DNA of 64,000 bases, taken from NCBI GenBank assembly GCA_023268355.1, contig JALNJK010000002.1:1-64000 (forward strand). The letters run 5' to 3'. This document shows, piece by piece, positions 9,601 to 18,897 of the stretch (the first letter of the stretch is position 1; each line of letters opens with the position of its first letter). The translations under genes and the position numbers were made by a program. This DNA comes from Candidatus Terraquivivens tengchongensis. Its GTDB lineage: Archaea; Thermoproteota; Nitrososphaeria_A; Caldarchaeales; Wolframiiraptoraceae. The notes beneath the pieces are model-generated. The model was not told the origin of the DNA and ran no database searches. It worked only from the letters and a program-made list of their open reading frames with translations.

Positions 9601-12600
9601 CTTCTCTAAATAACAAAGAACTAAAAGTCATCGATGTGCTCGCTGGCTTCAATTTCGTTCAGTCTCTAAATAACAAAGAACTAAAAGGCTCCTAGGGTCT
9701 CCGGGAATCGGGAAATCTGTAGCTGTCTCTAAATAACAAAGAACTAAAAGATGAATAACCCTCTTTACATGGTTCTCCTCTTTTTTCCGCTTCTCTAAAT
9801 AACAAAGAACTAAAAGAGAGAATTTGAGCTTGAACCAGATGAGATGGCAAACTCTAAATAACAAAGAACTAAAAGTTGAGCCAAGTATCGTTGCCAGAAG
9901 CTTTTTCATGCTCTAAATAACAAAGAACTAAAAGTATTTCACGACGGGGACGGCTACTATATTATGCTCTCTAAATAACAAAGAACTAAAAGATGCAAAA
10001 AATGCCGTATAAAAAGAATGCAATGTCAACTCTAAATAACAAAGAACTAAAAGCGGGTAAAAGATGTAAAGGACGTGCCCTAGAGTTTTTTCTCTAAATA
10101 ACAAAGAACTAAAAGGCAGTACAGTTACTATCTCATCGGCACCTGATTTTGTCATGAGCTCCACTCTAAATAACAAAGAACTAAAAGTTGCCTCCCTAGC
10201 CCCACCGGCTGGAGTAAAACCGGCCGGGCGTGGCTAACTCTAAATAACAAAGAACTAAAAGGTATTCTTGGCGTGGCTAATGCTGTATTCTGGTCTCTAA
10301 ATAACAAAGAACTAAAAGGGCATGGATACGAGTCTAGCGTCTCAGGCTCTGGCTCTAAATAACAAAGAACTAAAAGTGAATGCGGCCCGGAACTGGGGTT
10401 TGACAGCAGAAACGACTCTAAATAACAAAGAACTAAAAGAACACAACCCTGACCCTTTGCAGAAGGCTTCCCAACTCTAAATAACAAAGAACTAAAAGTG
10501 GCGGCATAGGCAAGCCTAAGGCTGACTGGGTCGTATCTCTAAATAACAAAGAACTAAAAGGTCAATAGGCGATATATGGCATCGGCAGACATCTTCTCTA
10601 TCTCCTCGACAGATACGTTTCTTTTGGTTAGCTCATATACTAAATCGGCTGTGACGCATCTCTAAATAACAAAGAACTAAAAGGTGGACGAATCAGACCT
10701 AGACATACCAGAAAAAGCACCTACTCTAAATAACAAAGAACTAAAAGCTTTTCGATAACTACTTTCAGCGCCGGGGAGATAACTCTAAATAACAAAGAAC
10801 TAAAAGTGAGTTTTCCGTGTGGAAGTTCAACAAGCAAGCTATCTCTAAATAACAAAGAACTAAAAGCGGCTAAGATATCTAGGGGTCAATTGGTAAAACA
10901 TGGGGCCGAGCAACTCTAAATAACAAAGAACTAAAAGCCACAATTTTTAGGTGGATTGGGCTAGCATCAAAGTTTCTCTAAATAACAAAGAACTAAAAGA
11001 TTTATTGTTTGTTAAAACAGCAATTTCGTGGTCATCTCTAAATAACAAAGAACTAAAAGTATAGAATATGAAACAAAACAAGAAGAACCTGAAACCTCTA
11101 AATAACAAAGAACTAAAAGCGACGCCGGGATTCACGGAGGCGAGCGCAAATGTAGCCATCTCTAAATAACAAAGAACTAAAAGGTGAACCGGCTTCTCGG
11201 ATCCGCGCTCAAACTCTCTCTAAATAACAAAGAACTAAAAGATGTCAGAGACAATCGTTTTCATTTTTTCACAGATATCACTCTAAATAACAAAGAACTA
11301 AAAGTCAAGACCGCTTCTCCCTACCATTACTCGCTTAACTCCTCTAAATAACAAAGAACTAAAAGACACCGACTGTAGCCGCCCAGACTAGCCTGAATCT
11401 CTCTAAATAACAAAGAACTAAAAGTTTTCTCACAGCCTCCCAATTGGTCCTAAACCACTTTTATTCCAAAATTCCTCTAAATAACAAAGAACTAAAAGAT
11501 TGTGTCAGGCATAGCCCCGCTTTGCTTTTTTGCTTTCTCCTCTAAATAACAAAGAACTAAAAGATCCGTTGACCGTGAAGGTGGGTGGTGATATTGAGAC
11601 TCTAAATAACAAAGAACTAAAAGTTTTTTCATGACTCCAGACGATCCTCAGCCAACTCTCTAAATAACAAAGAACTAAAAGCAATTCGTGCCACAACCGA
11701 GCCGAAGCTCTTAAGCCGCGTGGCAACTCTAAATAACAAAGAACTAAAAGGTGTTATGTGTGCGAAGAAGATTGCGAGAGCTTACACACGTTTCGTCTCT
11801 AAATAACAAAGAACTAAAAGACGTTCGTCACCAAATCCTCGCCTGGTTTTAGATTCTTTACTCTAAATAACAAAGAACTAAAAGCTTTCGCTTTCAAGTG
11901 GCCAGCCCATGTCCCTTAGCATCTTTCTCTCTAAATAACAAAGAACTAAAAGTGACTTTTCGCTTGACGTTGCAGGTACTGAGACTCTAAATAACAAAGA
12001 ACTAAAAGAGATGCGGTGAGTCGCTGTGGGGCTCATCGTAATGTACTACTAGGTCAGCTCTAAATAACAAAGAACTAAAAGAACTCAGGAACCACATGGA
12101 CTGAAAACTTTACAACCTCTAAATAACAAAGAACTAAAAGCTGAAGTAAGAAATGTCGCAACAATGTTAGAAAAAACTCTAAATAACAAAGAACTAAAAG
12201 GGATGGCTCGGTTATAGCGGAAGACATGAGTGGCGTGTATGATTTCTCTAAATAACAAAGAACTAAAAGTCGGCTTTGTCCTTATCCTGTGGCCGCATAT
12301 ATGGTATCGCCCCCTCTAAATAACAAAGAACTAAAAGTAATGTTGCTACCGCTGATTGTCATATTAGCGTCTCTAAATAACAAAGAACTAAAAGCATTAG
12401 GTGCGGCCATAGAGCTCACTAGGATACCCTCTAAATAACAAAGAACTAAAAGATAAGCTACACAATATACACGTAGATGCAAAAATTTTACTCTAAATAA
12501 CAAAGAACTAAAAGTGCACAAATGGCGTCTGGCGCAGCTGGTGCAGCTCTAAATAACAAAGAACTAAAAGAGACTACTTTAGAACCCATTCCGCTCGTCA

Positions 12601-12895
12601 AAGCTTGTCTTCTCTAAATAACAAAGAACTAAAAGTTGCTAAGAAAAAGCTCGCCGAGCTTTTAAAGTATATTACTTCAACTCTAAATAACAAAGAACTA
12701 AAAGTAATACCACAGCTCTGCTGCAAAATCATAACTGCGTAAAAATACTCTAAATAACAAAGAACTAAAAGACGGTTCTTTGGCTTTCGGCGCAAGCATA
12801 CTAAACATCTTCTCTAAATAACAAAGAACTAAAAGTGACAACGTACGCCGGGAATTTGGCAAAAAGGTCGGCTCTAAATAACAAAGAACTAAAAG
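6682..12895 (+). CRISPR. CRISPR array 1: about 99 repeats of 24 nt
   Basis: I count 99 copies of a 24-nt unit that begins CTCTAAATAAC and ends GAACTAAAAG, with no sequence change noticed from first (6682-6705) to last copy (12872-12895). Spacers are mostly 34-45 nt. Outliers are 49 nt (8112-8160), 53 nt (8243-8295) and 99 nt (10561-10659). The array follows cas1 and an A/T-rich leader, so new spacers should be at the left. Uniform repeats up to the far end suggest active maintenance or recent growth. Two spacers share 28 nt in opposite orientation, and several spacers read as fragments of zinc-finger proteins. Short 24-nt repeats are typical of crenarchaeal type I-A arrays, and no cas6 lies nearby. 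Confidence 0.99.
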
Positions 12896-12896
12896 A

Positions 12897-13043
12897 GCTG
12901 TCCTAGTAATCCATTATACGTCGAACATACTGGTAATCTATGCCAACCTTTACATTAATTTGTTTCCAAGAAAGATAAATGAGCTATCAAGAAGAGGATC
13001 AACTATCTTAAACATACAGTTGAGTAGAAGACGTATGATATGA
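12897..13043 (+). pseudogene. Open fragment running out of the last repeat of array 1
   Basis: Immediately after the last repeat, one frame stays open for 48 codons (AVLVIHYTSNILVIYANL ... SRRRMI) and ends with TGA at 13041-13043. It has no start codon of its own. It may be the C-terminal remnant of a gene cut when the array was placed or rearranged here, or a chance open frame in A/T-rich DNA. I do not recognise it. The rest of the stretch to 13110 shows nothing else. Confidence 0.25.
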
Positions 13044-13110
13044 TAAAAATATTCAAGATTTTGTTATTAAGCCGTATTTTGTCTCGGGTTTATAAAGCTG
13101 GTTTTTGACT

Positions 13111-15504
13111 TCATAAACTTCTTTCCTTTTCAATATCCTTTATAAGCGTTATTATTTCCATATTGCTTTTGTCATCAAAAGCATAAAGTATCTTAAATTT
13201 GAGTAGTTTGGTGGCAATATAAAAAATTTTTGGCGAAAGAACGTGAGTCTTTTTTATGGGATATTTTACAACTATTTTTGTATAATGCCTTAATGAAATT
13301 AATTTTGTTAGGAGTTCATCTAAATCGTTACATTTTATTTCGGTATCCGGAGTATTTACTATAGCTATCCATCTTTTTAGGAATATTCTTCCTATGGTTT
13401 CATTTTTTTCTTTATCAGAGACAAAGTAGCATGTGCTTTTCTCGATATCCATTATACATTCTTCCACACTTTCTTCAAGCCATAAAGGATATAAGACGCA
13501 TATCCAAGGAGTCACATCCATTGTCATGTTTTGCATAGCCTCTCTTAAATTCTTTAGAGTAACGACCCTTCTTAACTGCCTTGATACGATTACTATACGC
13601 GATTCGATGCGATCTAAAAGATCCTTAGGAATGAGACTGAGTAGTTCTCCCTCTCTTATTCTTACCTCATTAGATAGTTCGGATAACTTCCATTCCCTCT
13701 CTGGTTGTCTGGTTAATACTTCCCTTACAATATTACGCAAAATTTTCTCTATAAGTTGTTCATCTTCCTTTGGTATCCTTGCCTCTTGCATGAGCTCATT
13801 TATGCTCCATACTTTATCTTTGCTAGCTTGTATGATGTCTATAATGCGGGCCTCATATGGATAAAACAATTTATCGTTATAACGTACAAGCTTACCAGTT
13901 TTAGTTAATTTTTTACATATTCTCTCAACCTCATCAATATTAACATCAAAACCTCTTTTTGATAATTCGCTTTGGATATCATGTACTGTCAAACCATAAG
14001 GTAATCTAATAAGTAACTTTAATATTTCTTCTATAACAATGGGCATAGGAGGCTTAGGTTTTTCAGGTATAATTAAAATCTGATAATTGGGATCTACAGT
14101 AACTTCTCCCCTAACTCTATCTACCTTATCCTTTCCCTTAAGGTCGCTCTCTAGCTCTTCAAAATTCTCCACGGCAAACTTGCCTAACTCAACATCCATC
14201 ACAAATTTTTCATGCTGAGCGGCTCCTGTAAAATCTATTAAAATAGCATATTTTGATGCCTTGATATTATCTTTGGTACTTTTAGGCTGCCTTAAAACCC
14301 TTCCTCTAATCTGAACGTATGCTATATGGGTTCTTATCGGACGCGCTATAACCAATACTTCTAAGTCTTTATCATCAAATCCTATATCAGCCATATTGAC
14401 AGTAACCAGTATGCCTTGATCTTGCTTCTTAAACTCGTCAATTTCTTTCTCAGCTTTACTAACCTTATAATGCGCCACCCTTACTAGTTCGTCTGCATTA
14501 CTTAATCCTAATTCGGATATTCTCTTCCGTAAATTTTCAGCTATCTCATTTGCCTCAGTAGTGTTTGCTGCCACAATTAAGGTTTTAGGTATGCGTTTTA
14601 ATAGCGGGTTCATGTCTCTCGTATAAAAGTCTTCGAGCTCCCTCGAAAGTATTCTTAGGATTTCATCAGAATATTTCTCCGCCCTCTCAATTACCGCTAC
14701 ATCCCATTCATCTTTATCTAACATTTGAATAAGTTTCGTCTTAGTATTCGTGGAATAGATCTTTAACTTTCCGACTAAAATCCTTTCTTCCATCGCCTGA
14801 AGAGAACTCAAAGAATAAAGAATGGGACCTATGTATTCTATTGCCTGTCTTATAGGTGTAGCTGAAAGTCCAATTATAGATGCATTTTTAAGAGCTATAC
14901 CATTAATAAGCATGTTAATGCTTTTTAAAATTTCTGGACCGAAATAAACTCTGTGAACTTCATCAAGCAAGATTAACTTAATTCTGCTCGCGTTATTCAG
15001 CTCATCAACGCTTTTATATTGTTTTAAGAAGTTATGAAGTCCATTAGGTGTAACTATTAAGATTGATATTTCATTCGCCTGTCTCACGTTTAAATAATTA
15101 TTGAGAAGGTTTACTACATCTTCTTCAAGATTTTTTATTTCAAAAACTTCCCTTTCTCCAAATGTTGGAAGCTTTTCTTTAAATATTTTAAAGAACTGTT
15201 CAAATTTTTCCTCGACCTGATCTCGAAGTATTATGCGAGGGGTCAAATACAATATAATATCCTTTTCACGAAGAAAGCGTGATCGGTACAAGATAGCTAT
15301 CAATCCGGCTGCCACCACGGTTTTGCCTGCACCGGTAGGCATCTGAAATACTCCTTTAATCCTTTTTTGGTTAAAGAATACTTCCAACAACTTATAGAGG
15401 GCATCCTTCTGCCTTCTGTATAATATAATATCTAATGAGGAGCGCTTAAAGCATTGATCAACCCACTCTATGAGCTCATTCACGTCGGCATTCTGATCGT
15501 TCAT
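13111..15504 (-). CDS. Superfamily 2 DEAD/DEAH-type helicase in the CRISPR island
   Basis: A 797-residue ATP-dependent helicase or translocase. Motif I is QMPTGAGKTVVAAGL near residue 57, motif II is LLDEVHRVY (DEVH) near residue 178, motif III is GLSATPIRQ, and motif VI is YVQIRGRVLRQPK near residue 400. The arrangement resembles the ResIII/type III restriction helicase group rather than Cas3, which is encoded elsewhere here. The second half (about 480-680) looks like tandem winged-helix segments, for example RLPYGLTVHDIQSELSKRG and KDKVWSINELMQEARIP, which could bind DNA. It is monocistronic, convergent to array 1, and markedly A/T-rich in codon use compared with the housekeeping genes. A defence role is inferred only from location; a repair helicase is also possible. 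Confidence 0.75.
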   Translation of the reverse strand: MNDQNADVNELIEWVDQCFKRSSLDIILYRRQKDALYKLLEVFFNQKRIKGVFQMPTGAGKTVVAAGLIAILYRSRFLREKDIILYLTPRIILRDQVEEKFEQFFKIFKEKLPTFGEREVFEIKNLEEDVVNLLNNYLNVRQANEISILIVTPNGLHNFLKQYKSVDELNNASRIKLILLDEVHRVYFGPEILKSINMLINGIALKNASIIGLSATPIRQAIEYIGPILYSLSSLQAMEERILVGKLKIYSTNTKTKLIQMLDKDEWDVAVIERAEKYSDEILRILSRELEDFYTRDMNPLLKRIPKTLIVAANTTEANEIAENLRKRISELGLSNADELVRVAHYKVSKAEKEIDEFKKQDQGILVTVNMADIGFDDKDLEVLVIARPIRTHIAYVQIRGRVLRQPKSTKDNIKASKYAILIDFTGAAQHEKFVMDVELGKFAVENFEELESDLKGKDKVDRVRGEVTVDPNYQILIIPEKPKPPMPIVIEEILKLLIRLPYGLTVHDIQSELSKRGFDVNIDEVERICKKLTKTGKLVRYNDKLFYPYEARIIDIIQASKDKVWSINELMQEARIPKEDEQLIEKILRNIVREVLTRQPEREWKLSELSNEVRIREGELLSLIPKDLLDRIESRIVIVSRQLRRVVTLKNLREAMQNMTMDVTPWICVLYPLWLEESVEECIMDIEKSTCYFVSDKEKNETIGRIFLKRWIAIVNTPDTEIKCNDLDELLTKLISLRHYTKIVVKYPIKKTHVLSPKIFYIATKLLKFKILYAFDDKSNMEIITLIKDIEKERSL

Positions 15505-15636
15505 ATTATTGAAAATGTTCTTCGTATTTGGAGAAATAAGTGTTTGGTAATGCTAAGCGATAATGCCAAAATAAGACAGGGTATTTAAATGGAGTTGTTG
15601 TTCTATTCATGTCATGGATGCATGCAGAGGGTCTAA

Positions 15637-15861
15637 AGCCTTCGCAAGGTTGCTGGTATACTTTGTGAGCTGGGCTTCAGGGTTAGCCATGAGTCTGTAA
15701 GAAAATGGTTCCGTAGAGCTGGCGGGATGCTGTCAGGGGTAGTGAGGCGGAGAAGGATGAAGACACCCGGTAAGAGAAACTCCATAGAGTCATGGTTCAG
15801 CAAGCTGAAGAGAAGGATTAGACAGTTCAACGTATGCTTACCAACAAATAACCAGAGATAG
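15637..15861 (+). pseudogene. Remnant of a DDE transposase (IS6/IS240-like)
   Basis: One frame reads SLRKVAGILCELGFRVSHES followed by VRKWFRRAGGM, the helix-turn-helix region of DDE transposases of the IS6/IS240 type. It then jumps to KRNSIESWFSKLKRRIRQF, which resembles the C-terminal region that follows the catalytic Glu. The central catalytic core, normally about 100 residues with the two Asp residues, is missing, so an internal deletion has inactivated it. A stop codon at 15634-15636 precedes the fragment and TAG 15859-15861 ends it. No terminal inverted repeats were found. The rest of 15505-16053 shows only non-coding DNA. Confidence 0.6.
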
Positions 15862-16053
15862 CTGGGAGGTGGATCAAAGCATGGACAGTCTTAACCTGAC
15901 AGTACCCCTTTTAGAACCTTTAAAGAATATTCAGTACCCATACCTTTCCCAACAACCATAATAACCTATTCCTGCATAGAAGCTTTTACTACTTATCCCA
16001 CGATGGACAAGCGGTAAAGTGCTTTGTCAAGAAGTCTAAGGCTTCTAGGGCAT

Positions 16054-16365
16054 TTAACCTTTGGACCTCTTCACGGCCTCGCTCCATGCTATAATGGCCA
16101 AAGTTTCGGCCTGAACAAGCCTATCCTCTATCTCTTTCAGCCTTTCTTCAAACGTTGACATTATACGCTTTTTAAGCTGCTCATAACTTTCGTCCTTCCT
16201 CTTAGCTTTTTTCAGAAGTATGGAAACGGTCGATGGCTTTTTTCCCAAAATTCTAGAGATCTCCGTTACCCTTTTCCCAGCCTTCCACAGCTTATATACT
16301 TCCATTTCCTTTGATGTCAGGCCCGCAAGCCTTAGCTCCTCATCTATGTCCTGCATACGCACCAT
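16054..16365 (-). CDS. Small helix-turn-helix protein with C-terminal coiled coil
   Basis: A 103-residue protein. Residues 14-55 (LTSKEMEVYKLWKAGKRVTE, then ISRILGKKPSTVSILLKKA) match the LuxR/sigma-70 region-4 type helix-turn-helix. A Lys/Glu-rich helix (LKKRIMSTFEERLKEIEDRL) follows and probably dimerises as a coiled coil. It is likely a DNA-binding regulator. It is monocistronic between the transposase remnant and an apparently empty stretch, and nothing shows its target. Confidence 0.6.
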   Translation of the reverse strand: MVRMQDIDEELRLAGLTSKEMEVYKLWKAGKRVTEISRILGKKPSTVSILLKKAKRKDESYEQLKKRIMSTFEERLKEIEDRLVQAETLAIIAWSEAVKRSKG

Positions 16366-16907
16366 GTTTTTGTTTGAGGTACTATGCTAAAAACCTTCTA
16401 ACATTGTTAGATTGGTGTTTGACAAATGTATCAACAACGAATGAAGAAGTGGAAGAAGATGATGAAGTCGGGGAAGCAGATTAAGAATGAGAATGCTTTA
16501 AGGAATAGTCAGCAGACCTGGAACACTATAGCAGGATCGAGCCAGATGTAAAAGGAATGATACCTACATCGTCCTTGAATGACTGTTTATTTACCTGGAA
16601 AATGTGCTTGACAGATTTTTTCTTAAAGTACCGTGCTTTGGCGGCGTTCTTGTGGATTTAATAACCGTAGAAACCCTGAGATATTCGTATTTTTTAGGGT
16701 CATCAATCCATAGTATGAATTTTTCAAACTTTTTTCATAATCCTTTACCGTATTACATACTAAATATGTTTCTAGAAAAGGTCATCCGCACGAATACACT
16801 ATATAGCCTCACCAGCCTCATCAACCTCACCTATTTCATTTTAAACTGAATTAGCTTCGGTCTATTCTAAGGAAGAAGATATAAGAACCGACATATTAGG
16901 TGGTAAC
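16366..16907. other. 542-nt stretch without a convincing gene
   Basis: A 41-codon frame (16426-16551, Lys-rich) and an 81-codon frame (16604-16849, hydrophobic and Phe-rich) are open, but neither has a ribosome-binding site or protein-like composition. At the right end a TATA-like element (GATATAAGAA, 16879-16888) and an AGGTGGT site (16898-16904) serve the next gene. Confidence 0.5.
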
Positions 16908-17147
16908 ATGACTGAAGGAGAAGAAGAAAAGCCCAAGCTAGGGCCCTTCATAGCAGGCCTGTACACGGCAGCCGTCAGGAGCGGTGAGGCCGCCGAGAGC
17001 ATACTGAGGGAGGAGGGCAAAAAGCTGACGCCGAAGCAGAAGGCCTACCTCAAGCACGTAATCGAAGAAGGAAAGAGAGCCAGGAAGTTCCTCGAAGAAC
17101 ACGGAATACACGTCGAGCCTTTAGAAAAGGTCTTAAAAAAATCCTAA
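16908..17147 (+). CDS. Small charged helical protein, unknown
   Basis: A 79-residue protein with a good start: AGGTGGT 4 nt ahead of ATG and a TATA element about 20 nt further up, so the mRNA leader is short. G/C-rich third codon positions (many GAG, AAG, ACG) contrast with the A/T-rich helicase nearby and support real coding. The sequence is helical and charged (LTPKQKAYLKHVIEEGKRAR) with no known motif. A T-run at 17151-17156 just after the stop could terminate transcription. Function unknown. Confidence 0.65.
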   Translation: MTEGEEEKPKLGPFIAGLYTAAVRSGEAAESILREEGKKLTPKQKAYLKHVIEEGKRARKFLEEHGIHVEPLEKVLKKS

Positions 17148-17178
17148 AACTTTTTTAAGACTTAAAGCTTAAATACAA

Positions 17179-17475
17179 TCAAGCTTTTTCTTTGGCGAGC
17201 TTTTCGAATTCAGCGCTCAAATCGACCGATTGGCTTGTGCTTAAACTCAGTGGAGTGAGCACGCAAGTCATGTCCAAGAATTCCTCGGAACGCGGCCTTA
17301 GCCTAGAGACGTCGGCTTTGATGCCTCTCCATGTCCTCGACGACCAGATCGAAAGTAGGAGGAACGGTGTCATCGTGATAATAGCCATTCGACCCTCCGA
17401 GCTGTGGGTAAGGTGCAGACTAAAGCTTCTCAGCGACCCCTCGCGGCCCTTCGACGAAACAATGTACAAATGCAC
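17179..17475 (-). CDS. Hypothetical protein, uncertain
   Basis: A 98-codon frame. Its C-terminus (SVDLSAEFEKLAKEKA) and the segment around ADVSRLRPRSEEFLDM look protein-like. The middle (MAIITMTPFLLLSIWSS) is a short hydrophobic run. A second frame on the same strand is also protein-like for about 20 residues (DTVPPTFDLVVEDMERHQ), so the gene may be frameshifted. A longer plus-strand frame (17192-17596) overlaps and is the alternative. No family recognised. Confidence 0.35.
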   Translation of the reverse strand: MHLYIVSSKGREGSLRSFSLHLTHSSEGRMAIITMTPFLLLSIWSSRTWRGIKADVSRLRPRSEEFLDMTCVLTPLSLSTSQSVDLSAEFEKLAKEKA

Positions 17476-17579
17476 AGCGCTGAAGACTTATGATCCAAAG
17501 CTTCATTGCAGGAATATAAACTTAATTCTGACTCCTGTAAGCGCTCTCCAGGCAAGGGTTTTTTATACAAAGATATGGT

Positions 17580-18782
17580 TTACCCCCATTTTATGAATTT
17601 TGAGTTTTTTATTAACTGCTCTAGATTTCTTACGGTTGCATTTGCGTACTCCAGTGTTTTTTTATGTAACTGGATGTATGTTTGTTTGGCTATCGGTGTT
17701 TGTCCGTGCGCTAGTATTGAGGTGTTTCTCTTTGATAGAAGATCCTTTAGTTTTTTGTCATTTTGGTATTGTCGTCCGAGAGCATCTCCTAGGGCATTTA
17801 ATAGTTCGTAGCTATTGTTCAGTCCCAATTTTATTGTTTTCTGGTCTTGTGGAATGCCCCATTCCTGGAGTAGTTCCTTGGGGATTTTCTTTACGTCCAC
17901 GTTTGACGTGTTTATTCCATAATTTTTCCTTAGCTTGTATTGGGCGATTAGTTCGATAGTTCTGTAAAGTCTTGCTACTGCGTCATCGTATTTTGATTCT
18001 TCGGATCTTCTTTCAGCGTTGTTTATTAGGTCGGCTATATAGTATGGCTCTGGCTCCCCATCGGTTTTTTCTAAATTGCTTATTAGTGTGCCTAGGAACT
18101 GCTTGTTTCCGGATAATTCTGGAATTTTTATTCTCTTTATTATTTTGTAGGCTTTTTCATGGTAGAATTTGTCCCATTGTTCGTATGCCTTTGCTAGATC
18201 TAGTAGTGGCATTATTCGGTCGATTATGTCTGAGTCTTTAATTGTCTCTTTTATTTGCTGTAGGATTGTTATTGTAGCAGGGAATTGGTTTCTGTTAAAT
18301 AATTGTGTTGCTTCCTTGATTTTTTGTTCGGCCAATATGAAGTATGGTCTTATGGGTACTATTTGTTCTGTTCCAGGCTGGATTATTCCGGCATTTCTTT
18401 TACCCGTTATATAGCTTAGTTCATCGGCTCCAAATATAGTCGCTAAGATTGTTAGTGCGGCTGTCATGGCTTTTGTTCCAGAGGTATAGTCCACCGTTAA
18501 CGTGTCATACTTTTCTCTTATTTCTTTGATCTTGGATCTAAGGTTCTCGTATATTGTTTGTATGTTGTCTGGACTTTCTATTCGAATGATCTCGCTCTCT
18601 ATAGGTTTTATCTTTGGGATTATCTTCTGCACTGTTGTTTCAATGCTCTCTTTAGTTGCTACTAAGTATACTTTGTGAGGGTTATGGTGCCTTATGCTCT
18701 TCGTTATTGCCTCAGCTAAATTTTCAATCGTTCTTCCCGAGGGTTTTATTCCTGTTCCGACAGAAATTATTAGAGCCTTCAT
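17580..18782 (-). CDS. CARF-HEPN ancillary ribonuclease (Csm6-like, TIGR02710/Cas02710 group)
   Basis: A 400-residue two-domain protein. The N-terminal 150 residues form a CARF-type Rossmann fold: ALIISVGTGIKPSGRTIENL at the start and the ligand loop TVDYTSGTKAMTAAL near residue 100. The C-terminal half is helical and carries RNTSILAHGQ near residue 352, an R-x6-H form of the HEPN ribonuclease motif. In this family, cyclic oligoadenylate made by Cas10 binds CARF and switches on RNA cleavage by HEPN. The GGDD-containing Cas10 at 25753-27660 is the likely source of the signal, although the two are 9 kb apart and on the same strand. It diverges from csa1, with about 115 nt between the two start codons. 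The family assignment is fairly firm; activity is inferred. Confidence 0.82.
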   Translation of the reverse strand: MKALIISVGTGIKPSGRTIENLAEAITKSIRHHNPHKVYLVATKESIETTVQKIIPKIKPIESEIIRIESPDNIQTIYENLRSKIKEIREKYDTLTVDYTSGTKAMTAALTILATIFGADELSYITGKRNAGIIQPGTEQIVPIRPYFILAEQKIKEATQLFNRNQFPATITILQQIKETIKDSDIIDRIMPLLDLAKAYEQWDKFYHEKAYKIIKRIKIPELSGNKQFLGTLISNLEKTDGEPEPYYIADLINNAERRSEESKYDDAVARLYRTIELIAQYKLRKNYGINTSNVDVKKIPKELLQEWGIPQDQKTIKLGLNNSYELLNALGDALGRQYQNDKKLKDLLSKRNTSILAHGQTPIAKQTYIQLHKKTLEYANATVRNLEQLIKNSKFIKWG

Positions 18783-18897
18783 TTAGAAGATACCAAATAA
18801 ATATTTGCGATGCTTGGTCTTAAAAGTTTCTTAAAAAGAAAACATAAGAGATAACTCATAATATTTTTTTGATACATAATGTTTGAAGGGGCTTGAG

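Noticed and set aside
10188-10294. Adjacent spacers sharing GGCGTGGCTAA
   Set aside because: Eleven bases between two spacers among 98 can arise by chance and the flanks do not match.
6713-12795. Many short open frames across array 1 with repeated LNNKELK, LLVLCYLE or FSSLLFR motifs
   Set aside because: They are translations of the CRISPR repeat in different frames joined by spacers, not proteins.
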